Assembly (NCBI GenBank): GCA_028277325.1
Contig: JANQGL010000357.1
Location: 1-8,989 of the forward strand
Length of the DNA: 8,989 nt
Origin: Magnetospira sp.
GTDB taxonomy: Bacteria; Pseudomonadota; Alphaproteobacteria; Rhodospirillales; Magnetospiraceae
Direction: 5' to 3'
Part shown: one piece after another, positions 1-5,067 of the stretch
Position numbering within the stretch: position 1 is the stretch's first letter
How the letters are laid out: each line of letters begins with the position of its first letter
Made by a program: the position numbers and the translations under genes
Notes under the pieces: model-generated
Database searches by the model: none
What the model saw: only the letters and a program-made list of their open reading frames with translations
What the model was told of the DNA's origin: nothing

Positions 1-1
1 C

Positions 2-400
2 CGCCCGGCCGGCGCCGCCTACGCCCTGCTGCGCCCGGTCGACGCCCGGCTGCTGGCGATCCCGTTCCTCGACTGGTTCCGGTTTCGCAGGCCGGCCGAA
101 CCGGACCCGGCGCCGCGTCTCGTCGTCGGCTTTCGCGGCGAGGGGCGTCCCGGCGTGGCGGGTCCGGGGCCCGGCGGCCTGATGCTGCCGCCGCGCGACC
201 GGCTGCTGGTGATCGACTGGCCGGCCCGGCCGGCCACCACGGCCGGCTGGATCCGCGAATCGGCCGACCTGGCCGCCCTGTACGCGGACCGCTGGCCCGA
301 CGACGCCATCGACCGGACGCGCATCGCCTTCATCGGCCTGACGGCGGACCGCGGCGACGGCGGCGCGGTGCTGCTGTCCGGCGTGACGTTGACCCGGTGA
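2..400 (+). CDS. DUF3047-like protein, C-terminal part (5' end outside window)
   Basis: The frame is open from the window edge to TGA at 398-400, giving about 132 residues with no start needed inside the window. The visible part runs from a PFLDWFRFRRP segment, through a hydrophobic strand LVVGF, to a conserved-looking tail with GWIRESADL, then IAFIGLTADRGDGGA and a final strand. This order (Trp-rich strand, arginine-valine-phenylalanine strand, WxxE..DL helix, I-x-x-T-D-x-x-x-x-G turn) resembles the end of DUF3047 proteins, which are exported proteins of unknown function. The assignment is from memory of the family pattern and is moderate. No signal peptide can be judged because the N-terminus is missing. 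The gene lies 113 bases upstream of the dsbA-like gene on the same strand, probably as a separate transcription unit. Confidence 0.6.
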   Translation, partial: RPAGAAYALLRPVDARLLAIPFLDWFRFRRPAEPDPAPRLVVGFRGEGRPGVAGPGPGGLMLPPRDRLLVIDWPARPATTAGWIRESADLAALYADRWPDDAIDRTRIAFIGLTADRGDGGAVLLSGVTLTR

Positions 401-431
401 TCGTCCGCCGATCCGGATCACATGTGCGTTA

Positions 432-475
432 GCCGTCGATCCGGCCTTGAGGCGACGGCCGTCCCCGCCCAAGAT
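432..475 (+). promoter_or_regulatory. Candidate promoter of the dsbA-like gene within an inverted repeat
   Basis: A TTGAGG hexamer (447-452, 4 of 6 matches to TTGACA) lies 17 bases before CAAGAT (470-475, 3 of 6 matches to TATAAT). The predicted start is near 482, about 30 bases before the ATG at 514. A 7-bp inverted repeat, GCCGTCG at 432-438 and CGACGGC at 453-459, flanks the -35 hexamer and could be a repressor site or a weak hairpin ending the upstream gene. The -10 match is poor, so this is only a candidate. Confidence 0.3.
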
Positions 476-513
476 AGCACCCGAGCGAACTGTCCCGAAC
501 CGAAAGGAGTCCC

Positions 514-1275
514 ATGATTCGCAATCACTTCGTCGCCCCGCTGCTGGCGACGGCCCTGATCGCCCTGGCCGCGGCGCCCGCCGCGACGGCCGACGACGCC
601 CTGACCGGACCCCAGAAGAAGGCGGTGGAGCAGGTGGTGCGCGACTACCTGTTGGACCACCCGGAGGTGATCGTCGAGGCCCTGAAGGCCATGGAGACGA
701 AACACGAGGCGGCGCAGGCGGCGCGCCGGCAGGAGGCCCTGGCGGCGCTTGGCGACACCCTGACCGCCAACCCCGATTCGCCGATGCTGGGGAACCCGGA
801 CGGCGACGTGACGGTGGTCGAGTTCTTCGATTACAACTGCGGCTACTGCAAGCGGGTGGTCCCCGACATCCTGGCGCTGCTGGACGACGACGGCGGCGTG
901 CGCTATGTCCTCAAGGAACTCCCGATCCTCTCGGAAAGCTCGGTGATCGCGTCGCGCGCCGCGCTGGCCGTGTGGTCGCTGGCCCCGGACAGGTACCAGG
1001 ACCTGCACACCCGCATGATGGGCCTGCGCGGCCAGCTCGACGAGCAACGGATCATGGCGCTGGTGGCCGATCTCGGCCTCGACGTCGACCGGGTGAAGGC
1101 CGCCATGGAGTCCCCGGAGGTCAACCGGGAACTGAGCCGCAATCGGCAGATGTCGAAGATTCTGGGGATCCGGGGCACCCCGGCCTTCGTGGTCGGCGAC
1201 CGGCTGATTCCCGGCGCCGTCAATCGCCAGCAATTGGAGGCCTTGGTCGCCCGGGCCCGCGAAGGCGGAAGCTGA
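514..1275 (+). CDS. Secreted DsbA/ScsC-type thiol-disulfide oxidoreductase
   Basis: This 253-residue protein is a periplasmic thioredoxin-fold protein that should oxidise, reduce or isomerise disulfides in exported proteins. Residues 1-26 form a signal peptide with a likely cut after ATA (A26/D27). Residues about 29-75 form a charged helix with LLDHPEVIVEALKAME, typical of the ScsC-type N-terminal dimerisation region. The DSBA domain follows, with the active site C109-G-Y-C112 in the context FFDYNCGYCK and the cis-proline loop at T222-P223 (GIRGTPAFVVGD). The ATG at 514 is supported by AAAGGAGT at 503-510. The GYC centre and N-terminal helix favour a ScsC or BdbD-like role over classic E. coli DsbA, which has CPHC. 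No DsbB, DsbD or other redox partner is visible, so the direction of the reaction cannot be told. A GAGTC (GANTC) site overlaps the ribosome binding site at 507-511. Confidence 0.93.
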   Translation: MIRNHFVAPLLATALIALAAAPAATADDALTGPQKKAVEQVVRDYLLDHPEVIVEALKAMETKHEAAQAARRQEALAALGDTLTANPDSPMLGNPDGDVTVVEFFDYNCGYCKRVVPDILALLDDDGGVRYVLKELPILSESSVIASRAALAVWSLAPDRYQDLHTRMMGLRGQLDEQRIMALVADLGLDVDRVKAAMESPEVNRELSRNRQMSKILGIRGTPAFVVGDRLIPGAVNRQQLEALVARAREGGS

Positions 1276-1300
1276 CAGGCCTTGGATGACGCGCTAGACT
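1272..1300 (+). promoter_or_regulatory. Candidate sigma70 promoter of the ferritin-like gene, overlapping a GANTC site
   Basis: CTGACA at 1272-1277 (5 of 6 matches to TTGACA) is separated by exactly 17 bases from TAGACT at 1295-1300 (4 of 6 matches to TATAAT). The -35 hexamer contains the TGA stop of the dsbA-like gene. The predicted start, near 1307, lies downstream of the ATG at 1282 and upstream of the ribosome binding site at 1324-1328, which supports the TTG start at 1336. A GACTC site (1297-1301), the target of CcrM methylation, overlaps the -10 hexamer. Consensus matching only. Confidence 0.5.
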
Positions 1301-1335
1301 CGGCGCGTCGGATCATCGAGCCCGGAGGTCTGCCC

Positions 1336-1878
1336 TTGAGCACGGACACGCAAAATCCGCAGAGCCCGCACGCCATCGAAAGCGTCGAGGAAATGATCGC
1401 CCATTCCATCGCCCTCGAAATGGAGGCGGTGGAGCGCTACGAGGAGATCGCCGACGCCATGGAAACCCACAACAACCCGGAGACCGCGGAGCTTCTGCGT
1501 CGCCTCGCCGACTACGGCCGCAAGCACGCCGCCGAAATGAAGGAACGGGCGGGGGGGCGCGATCTGCCGAGGATCGCGCCCTGGGACTACAAGTGGGGCA
1601 CCGAGGAATCGCCGGAATCGGCGGAGATGGAGCATGCCCACTACCTGATGACGCCCTACCACGCGGTGATGATCGCGCACCGGGCGGAATCCAACGCGCA
1701 CGGCTTCTACGCCGGGGTCGCCTCGTCGTCGACCAACGAGGACGTCTGTGCCCTGGCCCGCGAGTTCGCGGAGGAGGAAGCGGAGCACGTGGCCATCCTG
1801 GAGGAGTGGATCGATCGGATGTGCCCGCCCGAGGAGGGCTGGGACGAGGACCTGGACCCGCCCAACATCTCCGAGTAG
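1336..1878 (+). CDS. Ferritin-like (rubrerythrin-type) diiron-fold protein
   Basis: This 180-residue, strongly acidic, all-helical protein has the two-fold repeat of the ferritin-like fold. Each half begins with a Glu seven residues before a Tyr: E28..Y35 in LEMEAVERY and E118..Y125 in AESNAHGFY. The second half keeps the ExxH ligand motif (E148-A-E-H151). In the first half the matching site reads G61-R-K-H64, so the expected Glu is missing. There is no CxxC rubredoxin domain, so it is not a complete rubrerythrin; a role in iron or peroxide handling is inferred from the fold. I start at TTG 1336 because GGAGG (1324-1328) sits 7 bases upstream. An in-frame ATG at 1282 would add 18 residues but has no ribosome binding site and lies upstream of the predicted transcription start. 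The C-terminus is acidic and proline-rich. Confidence 0.85.
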   Translation: MSTDTQNPQSPHAIESVEEMIAHSIALEMEAVERYEEIADAMETHNNPETAELLRRLADYGRKHAAEMKERAGGRDLPRIAPWDYKWGTEESPESAEMEHAHYLMTPYHAVMIAHRAESNAHGFYAGVASSSTNEDVCALAREFAEEEAEHVAILEEWIDRMCPPEEGWDEDLDPPNISE

Positions 1879-1883
1879 GCACC

Positions 1884-1905
1884 GGCGGCCCGGGGACGGG
1901 CCGCC
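1884..1905. terminator. GC-rich hairpin between convergent genes
   Basis: GGCGGCCC (1884-1891) and GGGCCGCC (1898-1905) form a perfect 8-bp stem with a 6-base loop. It starts 6 bases after the ferritin-like stop and directly abuts the TAA of the DUF4332 gene (1906-1908). Only a very short T stretch follows on either strand, so it is a likely bidirectional stop or mRNA 3'-end stabiliser rather than a classic intrinsic terminator. Confidence 0.5.
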
Positions 1906-2310
1906 TTAATACGTCATGACGCGCGGCAGGTCCTTGGCCTGCGCGACCCAGTCGGCCACCTGCTTGGCCGCCGGCGGGTTGCGGACCAGTTTCTTGGCCT
2001 CGTTCACCTCCAGCATCCTGGCGTGGAGGTTGTCCGGGTTTCGCTGCGCCAGTTCCGGCACCGTGTCGACGCCGGCGGCTTCCAGCAGGTCGGAATATTC
2101 CTCGCCGACGCCCTTGATGCGGAACAGATCGGCCATGTTGACCCAGCGCAGGATCAGCCGGCCCGAGATACCGCTTTTCTCCTCGAGATCCTTGCGCCCT
2201 TTCGGGGAGGCCCCCAGTTCGAGCAGATGTTCGACGGACTTCACGCCGACGTCTTCGAGTTTGCTGGCGTAAACGTCTCCGATGCCTTCGATGTCGATCA
2301 ATTTCGTCAT
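1906..2310 (-). CDS. DUF4332 helix-hairpin-helix protein
   Basis: This 134-residue soluble protein has two helix-hairpin-helix-like motifs: IEGIGDVYASKLEDVGV at residues about 7-23 and IKGVGEEYSDLLEAAGV at about 65-81. The GxG hairpins followed by a helix and a short V-x-T/S-V-x-x-L segment are typical of DUF4332 and related HhH proteins. HhH motifs usually bind the DNA backbone without sequence preference or mediate protein contacts; the function of this family is not established. GGAGGGG at 2314-2320 is the ribosome binding site. Two adjacent ATGs exist, at 2313 and 2310, and I prefer 2310 because it gives a 5-base spacing from GGAGG rather than 2. The gene stands alone: it converges on the ferritin-like gene, and the upstream Nudix gene ends 130 bases away on the same strand. 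I found no convincing -35/-10 pair; an AATAAT at 2327-2332 is too close to the start codon. Confidence 0.85.
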   Translation of the reverse strand: MTKLIDIEGIGDVYASKLEDVGVKSVEHLLELGASPKGRKDLEEKSGISGRLILRWVNMADLFRIKGVGEEYSDLLEAAGVDTVPELAQRNPDNLHARMLEVNEAKKLVRNPPAAKQVADWVAQAKDLPRVMTY

Positions 2311-2356
2311 CATCCCCTCCCAACGAATTATTCTCGGCGAGTGTAGTTGTCCGGCG

Positions 2357-2373
2357 CCGCTGGTGGCCAGCGG
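2357..2373. repeat. 7-bp inverted repeat next to an A6/T6 tract
   Basis: CCGCTGG (2357-2363) and CCAGCGG (2367-2373) are perfect arms around a 3-base loop, followed on the plus strand by six A (2374-2379). It lies between the Nudix stop and the DUF4332 start. On the minus strand the T6 precedes the hairpin, so this is not a textbook terminator for the Nudix operon. A second weak minus-strand hairpin (arms 2406-2410 and 2389-2393) precedes the T6 by 9 bases and might serve instead. Role unknown. Confidence 0.4.
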
Positions 2374-2440
2374 AAAAAACGAGCCCGTCCGCCGGTTTGC
2401 AGGCTGGCGGCGATCCCCGGCCGGTGGCGGGCCGCGCGGT

Positions 2441-3301
2441 CTACAGGCTGCCGTCGTGGGTCCGGAGGCCGGCCTGCAGGGCCAGATACTCCGGGTCGTC
2501 GGCGGTCAACACCCCGTGCCGGATCATGAAATCGATGGCGACCAGGGTGCAGTTGAACTTCCAGTCGTCGGTCTGGCGCAGGCTCTCCGCGACCCGGGCG
2601 ACCGGCCACAGTTCGAAATGGTCGATCTCGCCGTCGGTGTTGCGCGGCGTGAAAGCGGCCGGCAGCTCCAGGTCGAACGTGTAGATGATATCCCGGCGCA
2701 GGCCGTTTTCCAATTCCAGGATATAGGTCACGGCGCCGACCGGGCGGGCCTGGCGGGCCAGCGCCTCGGGGATGTCGGCCTCCTCGGCGCACTCCTTGAC
2801 CAGGTTGTCCATCAGGCCGAGGGTCGCCGGCTGGCCGCCGGCGACGAGCTGGTCCAGCTTGCCCGGCGCGGTCGGCTTGTCGCGCGCCCGCTTGCCGACC
2901 CACATCATGAGGCCGTCCGGGGTGCGGACGAAGCCGTTCATATGGACCCCGATGCCGAGGATGCCGAACCGCGCCACCGCCGCCCGTTCCATGTGCAGGA
3001 GGACCGGGCGGCCGGGCGCGGTGGCGACGGCGAACGGTTCGCCGCACCATTTGGCGAGCTGGCCCGCCTCGGCCATCCGGTGCAGCGCCGCGCCGACCGC
3101 CTGCGTGCGGTCCTCGAAGGTGGCGAGGCGGGGCGCCACCGCCACCGTCCGGTCGGTGACCTCGAAGGCATCCGGGTGGCGGGCGCAGAGCGGCGCGAAA
3201 TCGCGCCGCACCCGGCCGACCTGCCGGCCGTCGACCACGAAGGGCAGGAATTTGCCCGGATCCCAGGTGTTGCAGCGTTCGAGGTGGCGCAGCAGACTCA
3301 T
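2441..3301 (-). CDS. DUF4743-type Nudix hydrolase
   Basis: This 286-residue protein has two parts. The N-terminal DUF4743 region (about 1-112) begins MSLLRHLERCNTWDPGKFLPF and contains LLHMERAAVARFGILG. The Nudix domain follows, with the box at about G155-I177. The core reads K169-E-C-A-E173-E174-A-D, with Lys in place of the usual Arg and Asp in place of the usual late Gly; the metal-binding Glu residues are kept. This architecture matches the plant NUDT20/24 and yeast YJR142W group and the Nudix part of fission-yeast Tnr3, which remove damaged (oxo- and oxy-) thiamine diphosphate. Applying that substrate here is inference. The start at 3301 overlaps the stop of the ACT-domain gene by one base (TGATG), so translation is probably coupled. 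No transport signal is seen; it should be cytosolic. Confidence 0.88.
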   Translation of the reverse strand: MSLLRHLERCNTWDPGKFLPFVVDGRQVGRVRRDFAPLCARHPDAFEVTDRTVAVAPRLATFEDRTQAVGAALHRMAEAGQLAKWCGEPFAVATAPGRPVLLHMERAAVARFGILGIGVHMNGFVRTPDGLMMWVGKRARDKPTAPGKLDQLVAGGQPATLGLMDNLVKECAEEADIPEALARQARPVGAVTYILELENGLRRDIIYTFDLELPAAFTPRNTDGEIDHFELWPVARVAESLRQTDDWKFNCTLVAIDFMIRHGVLTADDPEYLALQAGLRTHDGSL

Positions 3302-3594
3302 CAGGCGCTGAGGGCGGCCCGCTTCTCGGCCGTCAGCACCGCGTCCACCCCGACCACCCGGCGCAGCGCCTCGGCGATCAGGTCCTGCTGGCGCGGCGCC
3401 AGCCGGCGGACCTGGATGTCGATCTGCAACTCCTCGTCGCGCGTCCCGACCACGGCGCTGTACCAGTTGGACGGGACCAGGCCGCGCTTGGCGAACACTT
3501 CGAGGACGCGCGGCATGACGCCGGGTTCGGCGGCCGCGTAGACGGAAAAACACGCGGTGACGGTGGCCTGCTCGGGCCGGAAGGAAACGGTCAT
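3301..3594 (-). CDS. Small stand-alone ACT-domain-like protein
   Basis: This 97-residue protein looks like a single ACT domain. A first strand TVTACFSVYA (11-20) is followed by the signature loop and helix AEPGVMPRVLEVFAKRGLVP (with Gly at 25), a second strand ending near V49, then EELQIDIQV (55-62) and a second helix DLIAEALRRVVGVDAVL. ACT domains bind small ligands, often amino acids, and usually regulate a partner enzyme. No catalytic domain is attached here. Its only operon partner is the Nudix hydrolase, which starts within its stop codon. GGAG at 3603-3606 lies 8 bases before the ATG. The ligand is unknown. A role as a regulatory subunit like IlvN/IlvH is possible, but no acetolactate synthase gene is present. 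Confidence 0.8.
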   Translation of the reverse strand: MTVSFRPEQATVTACFSVYAAAEPGVMPRVLEVFAKRGLVPSNWYSAVVGTRDEELQIDIQVRRLAPRQQDLIAEALRRVVGVDAVLTAEKRAALSA

Positions 3595-3643
3595 GAGGGA
3601 TGCTCCAGGACTTGGCGTTAGGCGTGCAGGGTTTCGACGGGGT

Positions 3644-3692
3644 CCCGGCCCTTAGGAAAGGACCGGGCCTGTAATTCGGCGCCCGACCGCCG
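3644..3692 (-). promoter_or_regulatory. Two-hairpin leader of the ACT-Nudix operon
   Basis: In the minus-strand RNA, 3692-3677 forms a 5-bp stem (CGGCG/CGCCG) with a 6-base loop. After 9 bases, 3667-3644 forms a 10-bp stem with one G-U pair and a UCCU loop. The second hairpin ends 49 bases before the ATG at 3594. Neither is followed by a U tract, so intrinsic attenuation is not obvious. The wobble pair would be a C-A mismatch on the plus strand, so the structure fits the minus transcript better. I recognise no known riboswitch class. Confidence 0.4.
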
Positions 3693-3726
3693 TGCCGGTA
3701 AGTCGCAGGAGTCTCATGGCAGGCGG

Positions 3727-3755
3727 ATGCTAACGCCATCGCCCGGTCGAATCAA
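3727..3755 (-). promoter_or_regulatory. Candidate sigma70 promoter of the ACT-Nudix operon, overlapping a GANTC site
   Basis: On the minus strand TTGATT (3755-3750, 4 of 6 matches) is followed after 17 bases by TAGCAT (3732-3727, 4 of 6 matches). Transcription would begin near 3720, leaving a leader of about 126 bases that contains the two hairpins. A GANTC site (3749-3753) overlaps the -35 hexamer, and a second (3709-3713) lies just downstream of the predicted start. Found by consensus matching only. Confidence 0.45.
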
Positions 3756-3800
3756 GGGGCGTGCTTGTCTTGGGTCCGCCGCTGTGCCAGCCTTGACGGC

Positions 3801-4289
3801 ATGAAGATCAGCGCCAACAAGGACCCCGGGGGCGGCTTCACGATCGCCTTCGGCGATCTGACCGTGACCCTCGACGCGGACGAGGTCCGGCAGCTTCAGG
3901 CCAAGCTGCGCGAAGCAACCGGCGCCGCGCCGCCGGCCGACCTGCTCCGTCGGCTGGTGCGCCGGATCAAGGCCGCCAACGACCCCGGGATCCAGGCCCT
4001 GCTGGGGGTGGCCGCCGAGGACGACATTCTGATCCTGCTCAAGCTGGGAGAGCGCGATATCGGCTTGCGGACCAAGCTCTACCGCAACATGTCGACGCGG
4101 GCCCGCGCCCTGTATCAGGAGGACCTGGCGTTCAAGTTCAAGCAGGGGGTGCCGCGCGACACGCTGGCCGGCGCCCTGACGCGGCTTGACGGACATATCG
4201 CCGACCTGGCCCGCGACGGCGCGCTGGCATTCGCCTCGGACGATCCGGCCGGCGACCCGTCGGACCGTCCCGGACCGTCCTCGGCCTGA
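3801..4289 (+). CDS. Stand-alone FliG C-terminal-domain-like protein
   Basis: This 162-residue protein has a short N-terminal strand-rich part (GGFTIAFGDLTVTLDADEVR, residues 11-30), a helical linker, and at about 55-142 a region strongly like the C-terminal domain of the flagellar rotor protein FliG. LRTKLYRNMSTRARALYQEDL (89-109) parallels the FliG pattern LREKFLxNMSxRAAxxLxxDL. From memory of the E. coli sequence, R100, E107 and D108 fall on R281, D288 and D289, charged residues that contact the stator. The N-terminal and middle FliG domains are absent and no flagellar gene is nearby, so a motor role is doubtful; function unknown. The tail (146-162) is Pro/Asp-rich. The start is uncertain: ATG 3801 fits the protein but has no clear ribosome binding site; TTG 3765, with AAGGGG 5 bases upstream, would add 12 residues. 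Confidence 0.75.
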   Translation: MKISANKDPGGGFTIAFGDLTVTLDADEVRQLQAKLREATGAAPPADLLRRLVRRIKAANDPGIQALLGVAAEDDILILLKLGERDIGLRTKLYRNMSTRARALYQEDLAFKFKQGVPRDTLAGALTRLDGHIADLARDGALAFASDDPAGDPSDRPGPSSA

Positions 4290-4302
4290 CGCCGTCAGGC
4301 CG
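4282..4302. terminator. Bidirectional hairpin carrying both convergent stop codons
   Basis: CGGCCTGAC (4282-4290) and GTCAGGCCG (4294-4302) form a perfect 9-bp stem with a 3-base loop. The TGA of the FliG-like gene (4287-4289) lies in the left arm and the TGA of gcrA (4295-4297 on the minus strand) in the right arm. On the plus strand a T-rich stretch ending in six T (to 4320) follows, though separated by several bases from the stem. A shared transcription end for both genes is likely. Confidence 0.65.
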
Positions 4303-4801
4303 CCTTGTCCTTGCTTTTTTCGGGCTTGCTGCTGCGCACGTAGGCGACCTCGCAATGGTGGGCGCAATAGGGCTTGCCGGGCACCGCATCCTCGCCGCAG
4401 AAGCGGAACTCGGGCGTGCCGGGCTCGCCGATCGGCCAGCAGCACATGCCGTGGGCCAACCGGTCCAGGGTCACCGATTCGGCGGCCGCCGGCCGTTTGG
4501 CGCGCGGCGCGGCCGGCGCCGGCGGTGACGCTTTCGCCTCGGCGGGGGCGGCCTGCGCGGCCGGCTTGGCGGCCGGCGCCTTGCGCGCCGCCGCCTCGCG
4601 GGCCGGTTTTTTCGCGGCTCCGTTGGCGGTGCCGTCGCGCTGGATCGGGGACTGACGCTTGGCCAGGCCGAGCCGATGTGCCTTGCCGATGACCGCGTTC
4701 TTGGTGAACCCCAGGCGCCGGCCGATCTCGCCGGTCGCCAAGCCCTCGTTCCAAAGATCGGTCAACATCTTGATCCGCTCGGGAGTCCACTCGGGTGCCA
4801 T
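4295..4801 (-). CDS. gcrA: Cell-cycle transcription regulator GcrA
   Basis: This 168-residue protein has the two conserved blocks of GcrA. The N-terminal helix-turn-helix (about 5-47) reads WTPERIKMLTDLW, GEIGRRLGFTKNAVIGK and AHRLGL. The C-terminal sigma70-interacting block (about 117-155) contains MCCWPIGEPGTPEF, FCG and PGKPYCAHHCEVAY. A long Ala/Pro/Lys-rich linker (48-108) separates them. C120, C135, C146 and H149 match positions I recall as conserved in the Caulobacter protein; C121 and C150 are extra. In Caulobacter, GcrA acts with sigma70 at promoters carrying CcrM-methylated GANTC sites and controls S-phase genes. The start at 4801 is supported by AAAGAGG (4806-4812). Longer in-frame extensions have no family similarity. 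The gene converges on the FliG-like gene, its stop codon lies in the shared hairpin, and 266 bases of regulatory sequence separate it from the DUF2892 gene. Confidence 0.97.
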   Translation of the reverse strand: MAPEWTPERIKMLTDLWNEGLATGEIGRRLGFTKNAVIGKAHRLGLAKRQSPIQRDGTANGAAKKPAREAAARKAPAAKPAAQAAPAEAKASPPAPAAPRAKRPAAAESVTLDRLAHGMCCWPIGEPGTPEFRFCGEDAVPGKPYCAHHCEVAYVRSSKPEKSKDKAA

Positions 4802-5067
4802 GGTGCCTCTTTGTTGATTGGCGTCAGGAACGTCGCTCGGCCGCCAAGCGGTCCACAACAAAAACGTCGGCAGCCGTACTGTCCTGGTAGCCATTTCAAA
4901 CCAAATCCGATGGCTGCACATTACAACATCTGCCGTAACGGAACAACCCCACCCCGACATTTGGTGGAAAACCAGAATTCTGCAAATGGATCTCGTTGTT
5001 CGAACGACGCCCGACCGGCACCGCACGCACAAACGGTGTCGGCCGGCGCCTTATGCGGGAATATACC
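4802..5067 (-). promoter_or_regulatory. AT-rich upstream region of gcrA
   Basis: This stretch holds no credible gene and is clearly richer in A and T than its surroundings, especially 4861-5000. It contains an imperfect palindrome at 4994-5009 centred on GTTCGAAC, a GCCAT/ATGGC repeat (4890-4894, 4910-4914), and a CATTTG/CAAATG pair near 4958-4987. Two DnaA-box-like sequences are present: TTTTCCACC on the minus strand (4971-4963, 7 of 9 to TTATCCACA) and CGGTCCACA on the plus strand (4849-4857, 6 of 9). The best promoter pair for gcrA is weak: TTGTTC, 17 bases, TAATGT on the minus strand. No CtrA full site (TTAA-N7-TTAA) was seen. Confidence 0.5.

Noticed and set aside
418..1233. Long open frame on the minus strand opposite the dsbA-like gene
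   Set aside because: It is Arg/Gly/His-rich low-complexity sequence with no family similarity, as expected for an antisense frame in GC-rich coding DNA.
1282..1335. ATG at 1282 as the start of the ferritin-like gene
   Set aside because: No ribosome binding site, unlike TTG 1336 with GGAGG 7 bases upstream, and it lies upstream of the predicted transcription start.
2357..2379. Hairpin plus A6 as an intrinsic terminator
   Set aside because: On the plus strand A, not T, follows the stem, and on the minus strand the T6 comes before it; the orientation is wrong for both.
3302..3739. N-terminal extension of the Nudix frame up to 3739
   Set aside because: The extension overlaps the ACT-domain gene, is low-complexity, and the protein begins naturally at MSLLRHLERC (3301) with a coupled start.
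3700..3744. GGCGATGG...CTCCTG pattern on the minus strand recalling a fluoride riboswitch
   Set aside because: Only short pieces match; the pseudoknot pairings of that class are not present and no fluoride-related gene follows.
4261..4280. Tandem duplicate of a 10-base unit (CGGACCGTCC)
   Set aside because: It lies in the low-complexity Pro/Asp-rich tail of the FliG-like protein; two copies are likely simple slippage, with no sign of a mobile or regulatory repeat.
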